Positions 27,801 to 35,911 of a stretch of 64,000 bases of DNA are shown piece after piece (the stretch's first letter is position 1; each line of letters begins with the position of its first letter). Position numbers and translations under genes: made by a program. The stretch is from Phragmitibacter sp965284365 (lineage in GTDB: Bacteria > Verrucomicrobiota > Verrucomicrobiia > Verrucomicrobiales > Verrucomicrobiaceae), in NCBI GenBank assembly GCA_965284365.1, contig OZ260079.1, positions 5,394,001 to 5,458,000 of the forward strand, given 5' to 3'. The notes beneath the pieces were generated by a model. It was not told where the DNA came from. It saw only the letters and a list, made by a program, of their open reading frames with translations, and made no database searches.

Positions 27801-28570
27801 TCAGCGTCTTAGCGCCGCAAAGAGCGAGCACATCTCTTCGTCCACCTGCGCAGGATCTTCCAACGTGCCCGCGACCTCCATTTTCACCCGCTGCCGCAGG
27901 CGCTTTTTGAGTCGATGCAGGGCATGCGGAAGGCTGGTGTGCTGAGACCACAGGCCGCAGCGAGTTCGGTTTGATCGCCATAAGTCGCATCAGACATGAG
28001 ATGCGGTTTTGCAGCATCGAAGAAGGCCGTGCGTCCCTCCGCCGTGCATTCTGCCTGCAGGGTATCCAATGATCGGCTGAGCACAGTGATGGCCCACTGA
28101 CGGTCAAAGGCGGCATCAGGAGTGATCTCGCCGGCGTCGGCAAGTACGTCCGACAAGTGCTCATCCAACGGAAGGTCGGCCTGTCCCCCGCCCCGCTTTT
28201 GACGGCGGGCAGCCTGCCATTGATGCGCGAGGTAATGCTTCACCGCACCGAGCAGATAGGAACGAAAGCGCCCCTGATTTTGATCGGCTCCATGGATGGT
28301 ACCGCCGCCTGATTGAAGAAGCGTGGCGAAGAAGGCATGGGCTGATTCCCTAGCCTGATCCTCGTCCCGCATGCGGCATCGCAGATAGGCCACTACCGGA
28401 GCATAATAAGCCTCGCACAAATCCCGCAAAGCCAGACGGCCATCCTCCGAGTCATGCTTCGCGCTGCGCACCCGGGTCCAGCGAGTCGTGAGGAAAGCGC
28501 CATCGGCAGAAACTGAAGACGGCAGCGCTGGCGGTGAAGTTAAGAAGGAGGTGGAGGAAGGGTTCGCCAT
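27801..28570 (-). pseudogene. ECF-type sigma factor with C-terminal frameshift
   Basis: The gene encodes a PVC-type ECF sigma factor: region 2 with LRDLCEAYYAPVVAYLRCRM and GRFRSYLLGAVKHYLAHQW, then a basic linker and region 4 up to LAAACGLSTPAFRM. Near 27922 the frame is lost and the open frame ends at 27884 after non-family residues. Reading one base back gives ALHRLKKRLRQRVKM and the family's ending, VDEEMCSLFAALRR, with a stop at 27801. A single missing G thus removes the second half of the DNA-recognition helix. It may be a pseudogene, a sequencing error or a frameshifted translation. Start 28570 (MANPSSTSF) is chosen over 28627. Confidence 0.85.
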
Positions 28571-28817
28571 GCAATAGAGGCGCGGGACATCACAAGTTCT
28601 GCTGCATCGTGACGCATTTGCATTCAAATATCACGCCGAAATGTAGGAACTCGCGGCTCCAACTTTTCACCCTGATTGGGTTAAGCCTATGTTATTGTTG
28701 TTGGCATGGACCTCAAAAGAATTACCCAGAGCCTCGTGTGATCACACGCAAAGCTCCGGGCTTGATAGGACACTAAATACGGATGGCTTGCTTAGACTAA
28801 CCAGTTCGCGGGAGGCA

Positions 28818-29073
28818 TTAATCCCCGGCAGGCTCGCCACCGGTTTCGGCGGGGAGGGATTTGCCTCCCAGCCAGACATATTCTTTCCAGGCGCCTTCGT
28901 AGAGGCGGACGTTCGGATAGCTGGCCACGTGCTTCAGATAGAAGCGCAGTAGGCTTCCCCCACGAGAGGTGCCGCAGTAGGCGATGATGTTTTGTCCGGG
29001 GTGATGCCAGCTTTTCGAGCTCGGCCTTCACTTCGGAGAAGGGTTTGAACTGTTCCCCCCGATGAAAAGTCAT
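28818..29073 (-). pseudogene. Rhodanese (sulfurtransferase) C-terminal remnant
   Basis: Read on the minus strand, these bases carry the end of a rhodanese domain: FHRGEQFKPFSEVKAELEKL, then GITPDK, then NIIAYCGTSRGGSLLRFY with the active-site cysteine loop, then YPNVRLYEGAWKEYVW and a stop at 28818. The three parts are in different frames, consistent with two single-base losses. The N-terminal half of a rhodanese is missing; the 108 bases before it hold nothing recognisable. It lies directly after the TerY-P kinase gene. Confidence 0.68.
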
Positions 29074-29181
29074 CAAAGCTTGCAGCCCTTCATGTTCGCG
29101 TGTCGCTACTGGAAGTTTACAGCGTTATAAGATCCTTGCAGGCCGAATCCCTGACACGCTCTGGTAGGCGAACATGGCACA

Positions 29182-31050
29182 TTATGGCCTATACATTTCC
29201 TGCTCCATCACGCGGAGGTCGAGGCGGGCCTGGTCTCTCTGGCGAGCGAGGTCCTGGATGCGGGCGGCGTACGCCATGAGGTTCAATTCTGTTTCCTCGG
29301 TGAATTCGTTTAGTTCGGTTTCGAGGGTCTCGGCTTTGAGACGGAGGTCAGAGAGATGGAGCTGTAGGTGGTCTTCGACTTGTTGAAGTTCGATCGACGA
29401 GAGCGCATGGTTCGGATCGTAGGTGAAAGCAGCTTCCTTCTGGCGGCGCCATTCCATGAGTTCGGAGACTGAATCCAGAGGCATGTGGACGCGACTCAGG
29501 GCGCTGGTGGTGATGTCCGCGGCGGTCTCAATACCGAAGGACTGGATGGCGGCGAGGTGGGAGGAATTGACGGAACGGAACCGCTGCTTGCGGATCGGGT
29601 ATTGCTCCAGATAACGCAAGAGCGCGCTTTGCCGGCCGTCACTCCGCACCGTTTGCTCGGCCTTGGCGCGCAAGGCCGCGATGTTGGTGAAAGCGTGCAG
29701 GCACTGGGTCAGCGTCGTGTACTTGGCAATGTATTCGTGATTGTAGCTGACGATGATCTTTTGCTGCTGGCTGAGGTTGGAAAGGATCTCGCGCTCGGCC
29801 TGCTGGACGAGAGTTTTGCAGCGGCGGATCGGTTCACCGAGCCAGGCCTGACGCCATTGCTGTACGGCAAAGAGGTTGGAGATGCCGCTCTTCACACCCT
29901 TCGGCGCCTCAGGAAACGGCGAAGGTTTTAGGCCATGGATCACGGGTGCATCCGCACGGATGAAGGCACGAGGACGGAGACCTGCGGCACGGCGAATCAG
30001 GGCGTCATCTTCTTCCGTCAGAACGGTGAGATGAATGACATCCACTGGCACCGGGAAGATGTCGATACCGGTTTCTTCCAGGAAGGCACACCAAGGGCAG
30101 GCTTCAGCATCGCCCCAATAGAGATGGGAGCTTTGTATGGGACAGCCCACCAATTCGGCGGTGAGGATTTCCAGTTGCTCCCTCCAGAAGCGAGCCGTAG
30201 GCCGGGCATCAGGCAGCACGGACTCGTGCATGAAAGCCTGCATGAAAGCAGCCTGCATGTCCGGTGGCAGCATCTCCAGCTTCGGCGCATGAGGAGGCGG
30301 GCCAAGTGGCGAGTTCAAATGCTCCGGTGCGAAAGCAAAGGCATGACGCCGAATCGCTTCCTCGGGCAGGAGATACTCCTCTGTTTTTGGCACGCCGGAG
30401 AAGGGATTGCGGCCCGCGAATAGGATGAGGAAGATGAGCTGGGCGAGCCCAAAGAGGTCGTGGTTCTGGGTGCGTTCCAGGCCGGTAAGATCCAGGCCAT
30501 GTAATTCCGGCGCGGTCCAGAGCGGTGTGCCGACGTCTGAGGTATAAACTTCTGTGCAGTTCCGGATTTGAAAGCTGTCGGTGTCGATGAAGCGCACGGT
30601 GGCGTCAGGCAGCACTTTGATGTTCTGCTCATTCACATCGCCCACCACGATGCCTTGGCGGTGCAGTTCCTCGAAGGCAGAGGCCAAGTTGTAAGCGACG
30701 CGGACGAGGAACTGGAAATTTGCTTTGGGGAAACGCTCAATGCGGGAGCGGATGCCGTAGAGTTCAAAGATTTCCACACCTCCGACGAAGGGTAAGAAAA
30801 CACCCGAGTGAGAATTGACTGTGGCATCACTGAAAGCCAGTGAGATGGGCAATGCCGCGACGTGACCGAGCAGCGGCGATGCGGAGCGCAGGAGCAGTTG
30901 CTTGGCTTTGTCGCGTGCAGTGGGTTGTTGGTGATAGACCTTTACAAGATGCTCGTCCGTCCCGTCCAGACGCAACACGGTCCCCTGCCCGCCTCTGGCG
31001 AGTTCTTTTCCTACGGCGAAAGCCGCTCCGCGCTCGTCAAAGATCCACAT
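29182..31050 (-). CDS. TerY-P triad kinase-like protein with zinc finger and HhH domain
   Basis: The 622-residue protein combines a divergent protein kinase (about 1-280), a zinc-finger-like CPIQSSHLYWGDAEACPWC, long coiled coil (about 380-460), and a helix-hairpin-helix-like part (IQSFGIETAADITTSALSRV) followed by more coiled coil. The kinase has a GKELARGGQGTV loop and lysine K37, but GDVNEQN replaces HRD...N and DTD replaces DFG, as in the YegI/TerY-kinase family. Start 31050 (MWIFDERG) overlaps the PP2C stop by 14 bases, which suggests coupled translation. Known triads pair such kinases with PP2C and vWA proteins in stress response; the HhH part suggests nucleic-acid contact. Confidence 0.85.
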   Translation of the reverse strand: MWIFDERGAAFAVGKELARGGQGTVLRLDGTDEHLVKVYHQQPTARDKAKQLLLRSASPLLGHVAALPISLAFSDATVNSHSGVFLPFVGGVEIFELYGIRSRIERFPKANFQFLVRVAYNLASAFEELHRQGIVVGDVNEQNIKVLPDATVRFIDTDSFQIRNCTEVYTSDVGTPLWTAPELHGLDLTGLERTQNHDLFGLAQLIFLILFAGRNPFSGVPKTEEYLLPEEAIRRHAFAFAPEHLNSPLGPPPHAPKLEMLPPDMQAAFMQAFMHESVLPDARPTARFWREQLEILTAELVGCPIQSSHLYWGDAEACPWCAFLEETGIDIFPVPVDVIHLTVLTEEDDALIRRAAGLRPRAFIRADAPVIHGLKPSPFPEAPKGVKSGISNLFAVQQWRQAWLGEPIRRCKTLVQQAEREILSNLSQQQKIIVSYNHEYIAKYTTLTQCLHAFTNIAALRAKAEQTVRSDGRQSALLRYLEQYPIRKQRFRSVNSSHLAAIQSFGIETAADITTSALSRVHMPLDSVSELMEWRRQKEAAFTYDPNHALSSIELQQVEDHLQLHLSDLRLKAETLETELNEFTEETELNLMAYAARIQDLARQRDQARLDLRVMEQEMYRP

Positions 31051-31795
31051 GCGTGATGAGAGCAATCGTCGTGTCGTCGTCCGTGCGATCCCGGATCCGG
31101 TCCGAGCAGAGCCACGCCGTGAGACTTTCCTTCATCTCATCCACCTGCGGCGCCTCGCGCAGTGTGCGAATGAGGGGATCGCAAAATCCCCGATGGGGAA
31201 TGCGCGATTGGAAATCAATGGCCAAACGTTCCAAGCCGTCGCTCATGCCCACCACATAGTCCACCCGGCCCGGCACCGAACTGAATTGCAGGGCATCCAC
31301 GCTAGACTCGGAGGTGACGAACACGGTTTGTCCGGCAAAGTCTCCCTGCACCGGCCAGGTGGCAGCACCGAGGATTTCATTCCGCGAGACACACCAGATG
31401 CCATCGCCCACCTGATAGAAGACGGCGTGCGTGTCATCGATGATGGCAATGAGCAGAGTGCCGGCGAACTCCTGCATGCTCGTCCCGCGCCATTGGGCCA
31501 ATCCGGCCAACTGGCTCCTTAGATGCTTCACCATTTTGCGACCCAACTCGGCATCACAATCTCGTACAAACTGGGCTGGTGACGGATGCTCGGCGATCAG
31601 ACGCGTGAAGTAAGTGAGCGTTTCCTCCACGATGATCTGGCTGCCTTCATCCGCGAATTTGGCGGAGCCTGCACCATCCGATAGTGCGCAGAGCAGAATC
31701 TGACCCTGTTCACAGGCAGCCCCGGCATCCTGGCAAGGAAGGCCATTGGTGTGATGGGCCGATCCTCGGACGGATGTGACGACCTGCTTCCACAT
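31037..31795 (-). CDS. PP2C-type Ser/Thr phosphatase of the TerY-P triad
   Basis: A 252-residue cytoplasmic PP2C-fold phosphatase. The metal-binding aspartates lie in ALSDGAGSAKFADEGS, VVGMSDGLERLA and TDDDTTIALI; GDGIWCV is also present. N-terminal VRGSAHHTNGLPCQDAG matches PP2C proteins of TerY-P triads. It follows the vWA gene by 17 bases and overlaps the kinase gene by 14, forming a compact operon. It most likely removes phosphates put on by the neighbouring kinase, perhaps on the vWA protein. Confidence 0.88.
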   Translation of the reverse strand: MWKQVVTSVRGSAHHTNGLPCQDAGAACEQGQILLCALSDGAGSAKFADEGSQIIVEETLTYFTRLIAEHPSPAQFVRDCDAELGRKMVKHLRSQLAGLAQWRGTSMQEFAGTLLIAIIDDTHAVFYQVGDGIWCVSRNEILGAATWPVQGDFAGQTVFVTSESSVDALQFSSVPGRVDYVVGMSDGLERLAIDFQSRIPHRGFCDPLIRTLREAPQVDEMKESLTAWLCSDRIRDRTDDDTTIALITHVDL

Positions 31796-31812
31796 GGGCT
31801 CGCACCTTCCGA

Positions 31813-32502
31813 TTAAACGTCAATGGCAGCCCAACCCGCCGGTGATGGCAACGCCAACGCGGCCATGCCTGGATTCGACGACGAGACGGATTTCAGAGAC
31901 GAGGACAGCCAGGAAAAAAGCTCACGGAAACTGAGTCCCCGCAGCTTCAGGCAGGGACGGTTTGGCGGGCACACCTCATTGAGTTTGTGCTTGTCTGCGT
32001 CATTGATGGCCACTCCGAAGAAGAGGAATTTTTTCCCCAGCTCACCATCGAGCACCTGGTCCATGGCATCCTGCCAGTGGTTCGTGTGATAGTCTGTGGG
32101 AGCGCCATCCGTCAGGAGGAAAATCCACGGACGGAAGAAGGATATGCCCGCATTCTTGTAGAGGGTTTTGCGGGTTTCGAGAAGTTCGATGCCCTTTACG
32201 ACGGCTTCCCCCATGGGCGTGGGACCGAAGGCCTCAAAACGTGGCGGGACGAAGGAACTGACGCCGGTGAAGTTCACCACGGTTTCCACGCTGTGCCCAA
32301 AGGTGATGACGGCGACCTCCACCCGCTTCCGCGCGAGTTTGTCCTCATTGAGGTCTTTGCAGAACTGTTCTATACCCGCGTTAAGCTGTTCGATGGCGTC
32401 GCCATCCATGGACGAAGAAGTGTCCACCAGCAGCACGCAGGGGCAGCGGGGTTCGGGGTTGTCGATAAAATCGACCTCGTTGAATGGGATCTGCGAAGCC
32501 AT
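31813..32502 (-). CDS. TerY-like von Willebrand factor A protein
   Basis: A 229-residue cytoplasmic vWA domain protein. The metal-ion-dependent adhesion site is complete: DTSSS (D27, S29, S31), T95 in GPTPMGEA and D132 in LLTDGAPTD. It matches TerY-type proteins, the first gene of the TerY-phosphatase-kinase triad, which bind divalent metal and are thought to act as phosphorylated signalling adaptors. It is the first gene of the operon; a strongly AT-rich segment lies before its ATG. No terC, terD or terZ gene is in the window. Confidence 0.88.
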   Translation of the reverse strand: MASQIPFNEVDFIDNPEPRCPCVLLVDTSSSMDGDAIEQLNAGIEQFCKDLNEDKLARKRVEVAVITFGHSVETVVNFTGVSSFVPPRFEAFGPTPMGEAVVKGIELLETRKTLYKNAGISFFRPWIFLLTDGAPTDYHTNHWQDAMDQVLDGELGKKFLFFGVAINDADKHKLNEVCPPNRPCLKLRGLSFRELFSWLSSSLKSVSSSNPGMAALALPSPAGWAAIDV

Positions 32503-32832
32503 GTATAGTCATAATTTATATGATATTTATGAATATTAAAGATATTTTTCTGTTTTTTTACGATTTGTTAGGAATTAAGGCAGTGTACAATTCTGTCCCC
32601 CAAAAGTGCGGTTGGGCATTTCAAGATGGCCAAAAAGGCGCGTACTGGCGTAGAGGCGTATCGGAATCCGCGATATTCCGGACTATATAGTACTGAATGG
32701 CGGAAAATTGGAGCGAATGAGGCCGCTGGGCCGACCAGAATTGAATGACCAAATCACGACATTTCGGCATGCCGCAAGGTGCCCGTGGCCCGGAGGCCTG
32801 GCAACGCGAGGCAAGGCCGGTTGGAATGAACC
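32503..32832. other. AT-rich upstream region of the TerY-P operon
   Basis: No gene is visible. Positions 32503-32580 are very AT-rich and contain TTGTTAGGAATT (32565-32576), identical to a 12-mer upstream of the NlpC gene. The remainder up to 32832 is GC-rich and holds no clear signal. The operon promoter should lie in the AT-rich part on the minus strand, but no confident -35/-10 pair is seen. Confidence 0.4.
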
Positions 32833-33693
32833 CTAGCTGTTGCTAGCTTGTCCCAGCGCAGCGTCGGCCCTGGATTTGGCCTCTTCTGCTTTGCGCATGA
32901 TTTCTTCTGGTGAGGGCAGTGCAGCAAGGACTTCCGCGGGGATGAAACCGTCGGCAGCCATCTTGGTGAGGCACTTTTTGCGTTCTTCCAAGGCTTTGTC
33001 CGGGCTGCGTTCCTTGCTGAAGCGGCTTTTTGCGGCGGCGCTGCGGTCGCGGAGGCGGGCGTAGATGTCGCCACCAAGGAGGCTGCTGATGTCCACCTTC
33101 ATCTTCTCCCGGCGCAAATCTTCGTCGTTCACCACGTCCCCATTGATGGGGCCGCTGGCGTATTTCGGGAACATGATGGCCACTTCCGGGCAGACGCGGG
33201 AGCAGGCGGGGCAGTTTGTTTTGCAGTTGTCGTTGTTCTGCACCTGGATCTTTCCGCCCTTATCCACGCCATAGACGTCGAAGAGGCAGAAGCTGAGACA
33301 CTGCATGCAGTTCGTGCAGCGGGAGTAGTCGATGACCGGGAACCAGGGCTTCCAGACGCCGGGCTGATTCATGGGCTTCTCGCCACGGAACTTCTCCACC
33401 AGGTTCAGCACCGACTCGGCATCGAGGCCTGTGATGTCGCGCGCCTGAATGTCCACGAGACCATCCGCATCTTCCAATGATGGAGCTCTGCCATCTGCGA
33501 AAGCCGCGAGGACAAGGAGGCTACGGTCATCGTGTGGAAAGGCGGACTGGCCACGAGCGCCGGAGCGGGTCACGGCATAGCCTTTGTCCAGAAGCGACCC
33601 GATGATCTGGGACCGGGTCTGCCCGTGAAGCACGAGAGCTCCCTCGCCTTCATAGAGAACGACGCGGAGGGGACGGGCGGTGTGGGTGATCAT
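32833..33693 (-). CDS. Ferredoxin-type 4Fe-4S protein
   Basis: The 286-residue cytoplasmic protein has an N-terminal region of about 100 residues without a recognised fold, then two 4Fe-4S motifs: CTNCMQCLSFC and CKTNCPACSRVCPE (about residues 127-172), and a charged helical C-terminus. The layout suits an electron-transfer protein or a partner of an oxidoreductase; none is adjacent. The second motif has CxxxCxxCxxxCP spacing, slightly wider than the standard one. Same strand as the TerY-P operon but 330 bases upstream, so probably separate. Confidence 0.8.
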   Translation of the reverse strand: MITHTARPLRVVLYEGEGALVLHGQTRSQIIGSLLDKGYAVTRSGARGQSAFPHDDRSLLVLAAFADGRAPSLEDADGLVDIQARDITGLDAESVLNLVEKFRGEKPMNQPGVWKPWFPVIDYSRCTNCMQCLSFCLFDVYGVDKGGKIQVQNNDNCKTNCPACSRVCPEVAIMFPKYASGPINGDVVNDEDLRREKMKVDISSLLGGDIYARLRDRSAAAKSRFSKERSPDKALEERKKCLTKMAADGFIPAEVLAALPSPEEIMRKAEEAKSRADAALGQASNS

Positions 33694-33863
33694 TTAGGGA
33701 AGGAACGAAAAAGGAAGATACGAGATCAATGCGGCAGATGGACGGTCACCGGATGCCGATGTCACTGTGACTTGGGAACGAGAGATATCGCTGCGTCACG
33801 GGTGAATCTTGCCATTGGCAGGCGTTCGAGGCAAGGGAGGGTGTCAGGGAACATGAAGCTCAC

Positions 33864-33879
33864 TGGCAAAAATCTTGCA
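33864..33879 (+). promoter_or_regulatory. Candidate sigma-54 promoter
   Basis: TGGCAAAAATCTTGCA matches the sigma-54 consensus: GG and GC elements at -24/-12 with exact spacing. It lies about 78 bases upstream of the ATG at 33957, leaving a plausible leader. No sigma-54 activator gene is in the window. Confidence 0.4.
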
Positions 33880-33956
33880 TTTCACGCTATGGAAAAGCAA
33901 ACTTGCGCGTTCCCAACCCAAAGCCAAGGCTTTATCCCTCCCCTCACCTCTCACCT

Positions 33957-34532
33957 ATGATCCGCCGTCTTACCCTGTGCTCCGCTATTCTTTCTGCTGC
34001 TTCGTTCGCGACGGCCGCTGACTTCAAGAAGGACGTCATGCCTATTCTGAAGTCTGAGTGCTACAAGTGCCACAGCGAAGCTGAAGGCAAGGAGAAGGGC
34101 GACATCGTTTTCGACAACCTGGAGCGGTTCGGCAAAGAGATCGGAGCGGGCAAGACGGTGTCTCCTGGAGATTCCAAAGGCAGCAAGCTCATGGAAACGC
34201 TCGTCTCTGCGGTGGATGACGACGGTCATATGCCGCCGAAGAAGTCGCTGGGGAAACGCGACATTGAGAAGATCCAGGAGTGGATTGACGGCGGCGCGTC
34301 TCTTGATGGAAAAGCTTCACCGGGAGCAAAGCCGACGGCGACCGCAACGCCTTCCGGTCCGGCCACGGAGCAGACTTGGATGGATAGTCAAAGCCGCAGC
34401 ATCAAGGCCACCTTCCTGCGCATGGAAGGTAACAACGTAATCATCCAACGCAGCGATGGCGAGGTGTTCTCTTTCCCCTTGGACAAGCTTTCACCTTCAA
34501 GCCAGGAACTGGCGAAGCGCGGCGGGAGGTAA
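33957..34532 (+). CDS. Planctomycete-type cytochrome c with C-terminal SHD1 domain
   Basis: A 191-residue exported protein. After a signal peptide (1-20) is a planctomycete-type cytochrome domain with CYKCH (C35-H39), GDIVFDNLERFGKEI and HMPPKKSLGKRDIEKIQEWI, then a Pro/Thr/Ala linker (about 122-138), then a domain with the SHD1 pattern: a tryptophan start, SIKATFLRMEGNNVIIQRSD, FSFPLDKLSPSSQE. SHD1 domains were first described in yeast Sla1 and also occur in PVC bacteria. Binding partners in bacteria are unknown. The start is ATG 33957 behind a C/T-rich leader. Confidence 0.83.
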   Translation: MIRRLTLCSAILSAASFATAADFKKDVMPILKSECYKCHSEAEGKEKGDIVFDNLERFGKEIGAGKTVSPGDSKGSKLMETLVSAVDDDGHMPPKKSLGKRDIEKIQEWIDGGASLDGKASPGAKPTATATPSGPATEQTWMDSQSRSIKATFLRMEGNNVIIQRSDGEVFSFPLDKLSPSSQELAKRGGR

Positions 34533-34570
34533 GTTGAGCTGAGGCGCGGGCGCGGGAGAGGCGCGAATAC

Positions 34571-34600
34571 GATAGGTCTTATCTGACGCATGGGACCTAT
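34571..34600. repeat. 30-base palindromic repeat, copy 2
   Basis: Matches the repeat at 22339-22368 in length and most positions. Outer arms are ATAGGTC and GACCTAT. It lies 38 bases after the cytochrome-SHD1 stop, on the same side of a gene as copy 1, between two converging genes. Confidence 0.6.
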
Positions 34601-34652
34601 GGGCGGACTGTTTCTGTGGAAGCAAGCTGGCTCCCCCAGGACAAGGTTTTTT

Positions 34653-35477
34653 TTAGAGAGGGCCACTTGATGGACCGCCCTCGAGAGCGCCTATAGGACC
34701 CTTGGGTGGGGGGCTTTGACCATTTGGAGGTGGGCCGACACCGGAGTTGGCGGGACGTTTGCCACCACCCGGGCCACGGGGAAAGTTGCCGCTGTCCGGT
34801 GTGCCTTTGTAGCCGCCCAATATGTAGGGGTAACCTTCCGTGACGTGGTAGTGATAGCCGCGTGTGGAGTCCGCATGGCCGTTGCAGTCGTCGAGGTCTT
34901 TGGGTGCTTTCCCGCTCTCACCTTTGGGTCCATAGATTGCGAAGCCATCGAAGGCGAATCCGATGATGCCTGAGTGGCCATTCGGTGTGTCCTTCAAAGG
35001 TGATTTCACGCAGACGGGATACTTGTGATAGTGGTAACGACCGGCAGGGTCGGGATGGCCGCAACAGGAGTCGAAGACTTCCACTTTCACGGCATCCTGT
35101 CCTTCGCGATTGTATTGATTGAAGAACGGAATGCCATTGAGGGCGACTCCGATGGCTCCGAAGGGAGTAGGTGTCTTTGTGGAGGCGATCGAGGGGGTAA
35201 GCGGAATGCGGAACGTGTAGTTTTGCTTCAGGATGCTGTTGGGATTGTATTGATTGGGAAACTTGTCTGTCTTGTGATCCGGGATGCCATCGCTCTGGAC
35301 GATCATGACATCGCCGGAGAAGGTGACCTTCACGTTGTTCGTGAAGAGATTTTTGAGGGCTTCTTTGGTGGCGGGAGTGACGACGCGGGGTTGCGGCAGT
35401 TGCTGTTGGGCGCTGAGGGTGTTGGTGAAGAGTAAAGTGAGCAGGGAGAATAGGCAGAGCACGCGGCAGATGGTCAT
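34653..35477 (-). CDS. Secreted YHYH-domain protein
   Basis: The 274-residue exported protein starts with a signal peptide (MTICRVLCLFSLLTLLF; start 35477) and contains the YHYH domain: FGAIGVALNGIPFFNQYN, two GRYHYHKYP / GYHYHVTEG motifs, GHSGIIGFAFDGFAIYGP and a Cys pair in DSCCGHPD. The C-terminus is a Pro/Gly-rich tail. YHYH proteins are secreted proteins of unknown function with likely metal-binding histidines. The frame extends upstream to 35573, but that part is not signal-like. Confidence 0.85.
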   Translation of the reverse strand: MTICRVLCLFSLLTLLFTNTLSAQQQLPQPRVVTPATKEALKNLFTNNVKVTFSGDVMIVQSDGIPDHKTDKFPNQYNPNSILKQNYTFRIPLTPSIASTKTPTPFGAIGVALNGIPFFNQYNREGQDAVKVEVFDSCCGHPDPAGRYHYHKYPVCVKSPLKDTPNGHSGIIGFAFDGFAIYGPKGESGKAPKDLDDCNGHADSTRGYHYHVTEGYPYILGGYKGTPDSGNFPRGPGGGKRPANSGVGPPPNGQSPPPKGPIGALEGGPSSGPL

Positions 35478-35911
35478 GATTTGTATGTTGTCGGTAGAAC
35501 CGTTGGATTGGGTGCAAGTTGCACCCAATGAGATGGTGAGGGTGGCGGTGCGTGTAAACTTGCTGCGGCCCAAGTAGTGTCCCGCTCATGCTGCCTACGC
35601 TCCCTTGCGGAGATTTGTCAGGGGCGTGGCAGCTCCGCGCCGCGTCGGAGCAAGCTCCTCCAACCACAAAGCGGCGGCCTGCGATGCGAACCCGCACGCA
35701 CTCCGGTCGGACCGGCTGGTGGTGGTGAGGAATGGGGTTTTTAGGGTCGGGCAGCGAGGCCGAGAAGGCCGTCGACGGCCATCTCAGCAGTCGAAAAGTC
35801 TGGGGTAGCCGATGATTGGAAGCGAGAGCCCATCAGGGTTTTATTGATTCGTTTCAATAGGGAGATGCAGATAAGGCCCCGCTTTGCCATCGGCTAGCTG
35901 GTAGACCGATT
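35478..35911. other. Gene-free region with GGAGC repeat
   Basis: No gene is seen. It contains one copy of a dispersed repeat (35617-35706). Two short open frames here lack coding features and are not called. The region separates two minus-strand genes; nothing else is recognised. Confidence 0.5.
35617..35706. repeat. GGAGC-hairpin dispersed repeat, copy 1
   Basis: Contains CGTCGGAGCAAGCTCCTCC, followed by CAACCACAAAGCGGCGGC and further on CGCACGCACTCCGG. GGAGC and GCTCC can pair around AA. Related copies are at 39856-39918 and 55890-55955. All three lie between genes. Confidence 0.65.

Noticed and set aside
27787..28164. A 125-residue minus-strand frame overlapping the sigma factor
   Set aside because: It is a third frame without family similarity; the true sigma continuation is in the other shifted frame.
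34690..34705. A third copy of the 30-base palindrome
   Set aside because: Only ATAGGACCC is present, without the other arm, and it lies within the YHYH gene.
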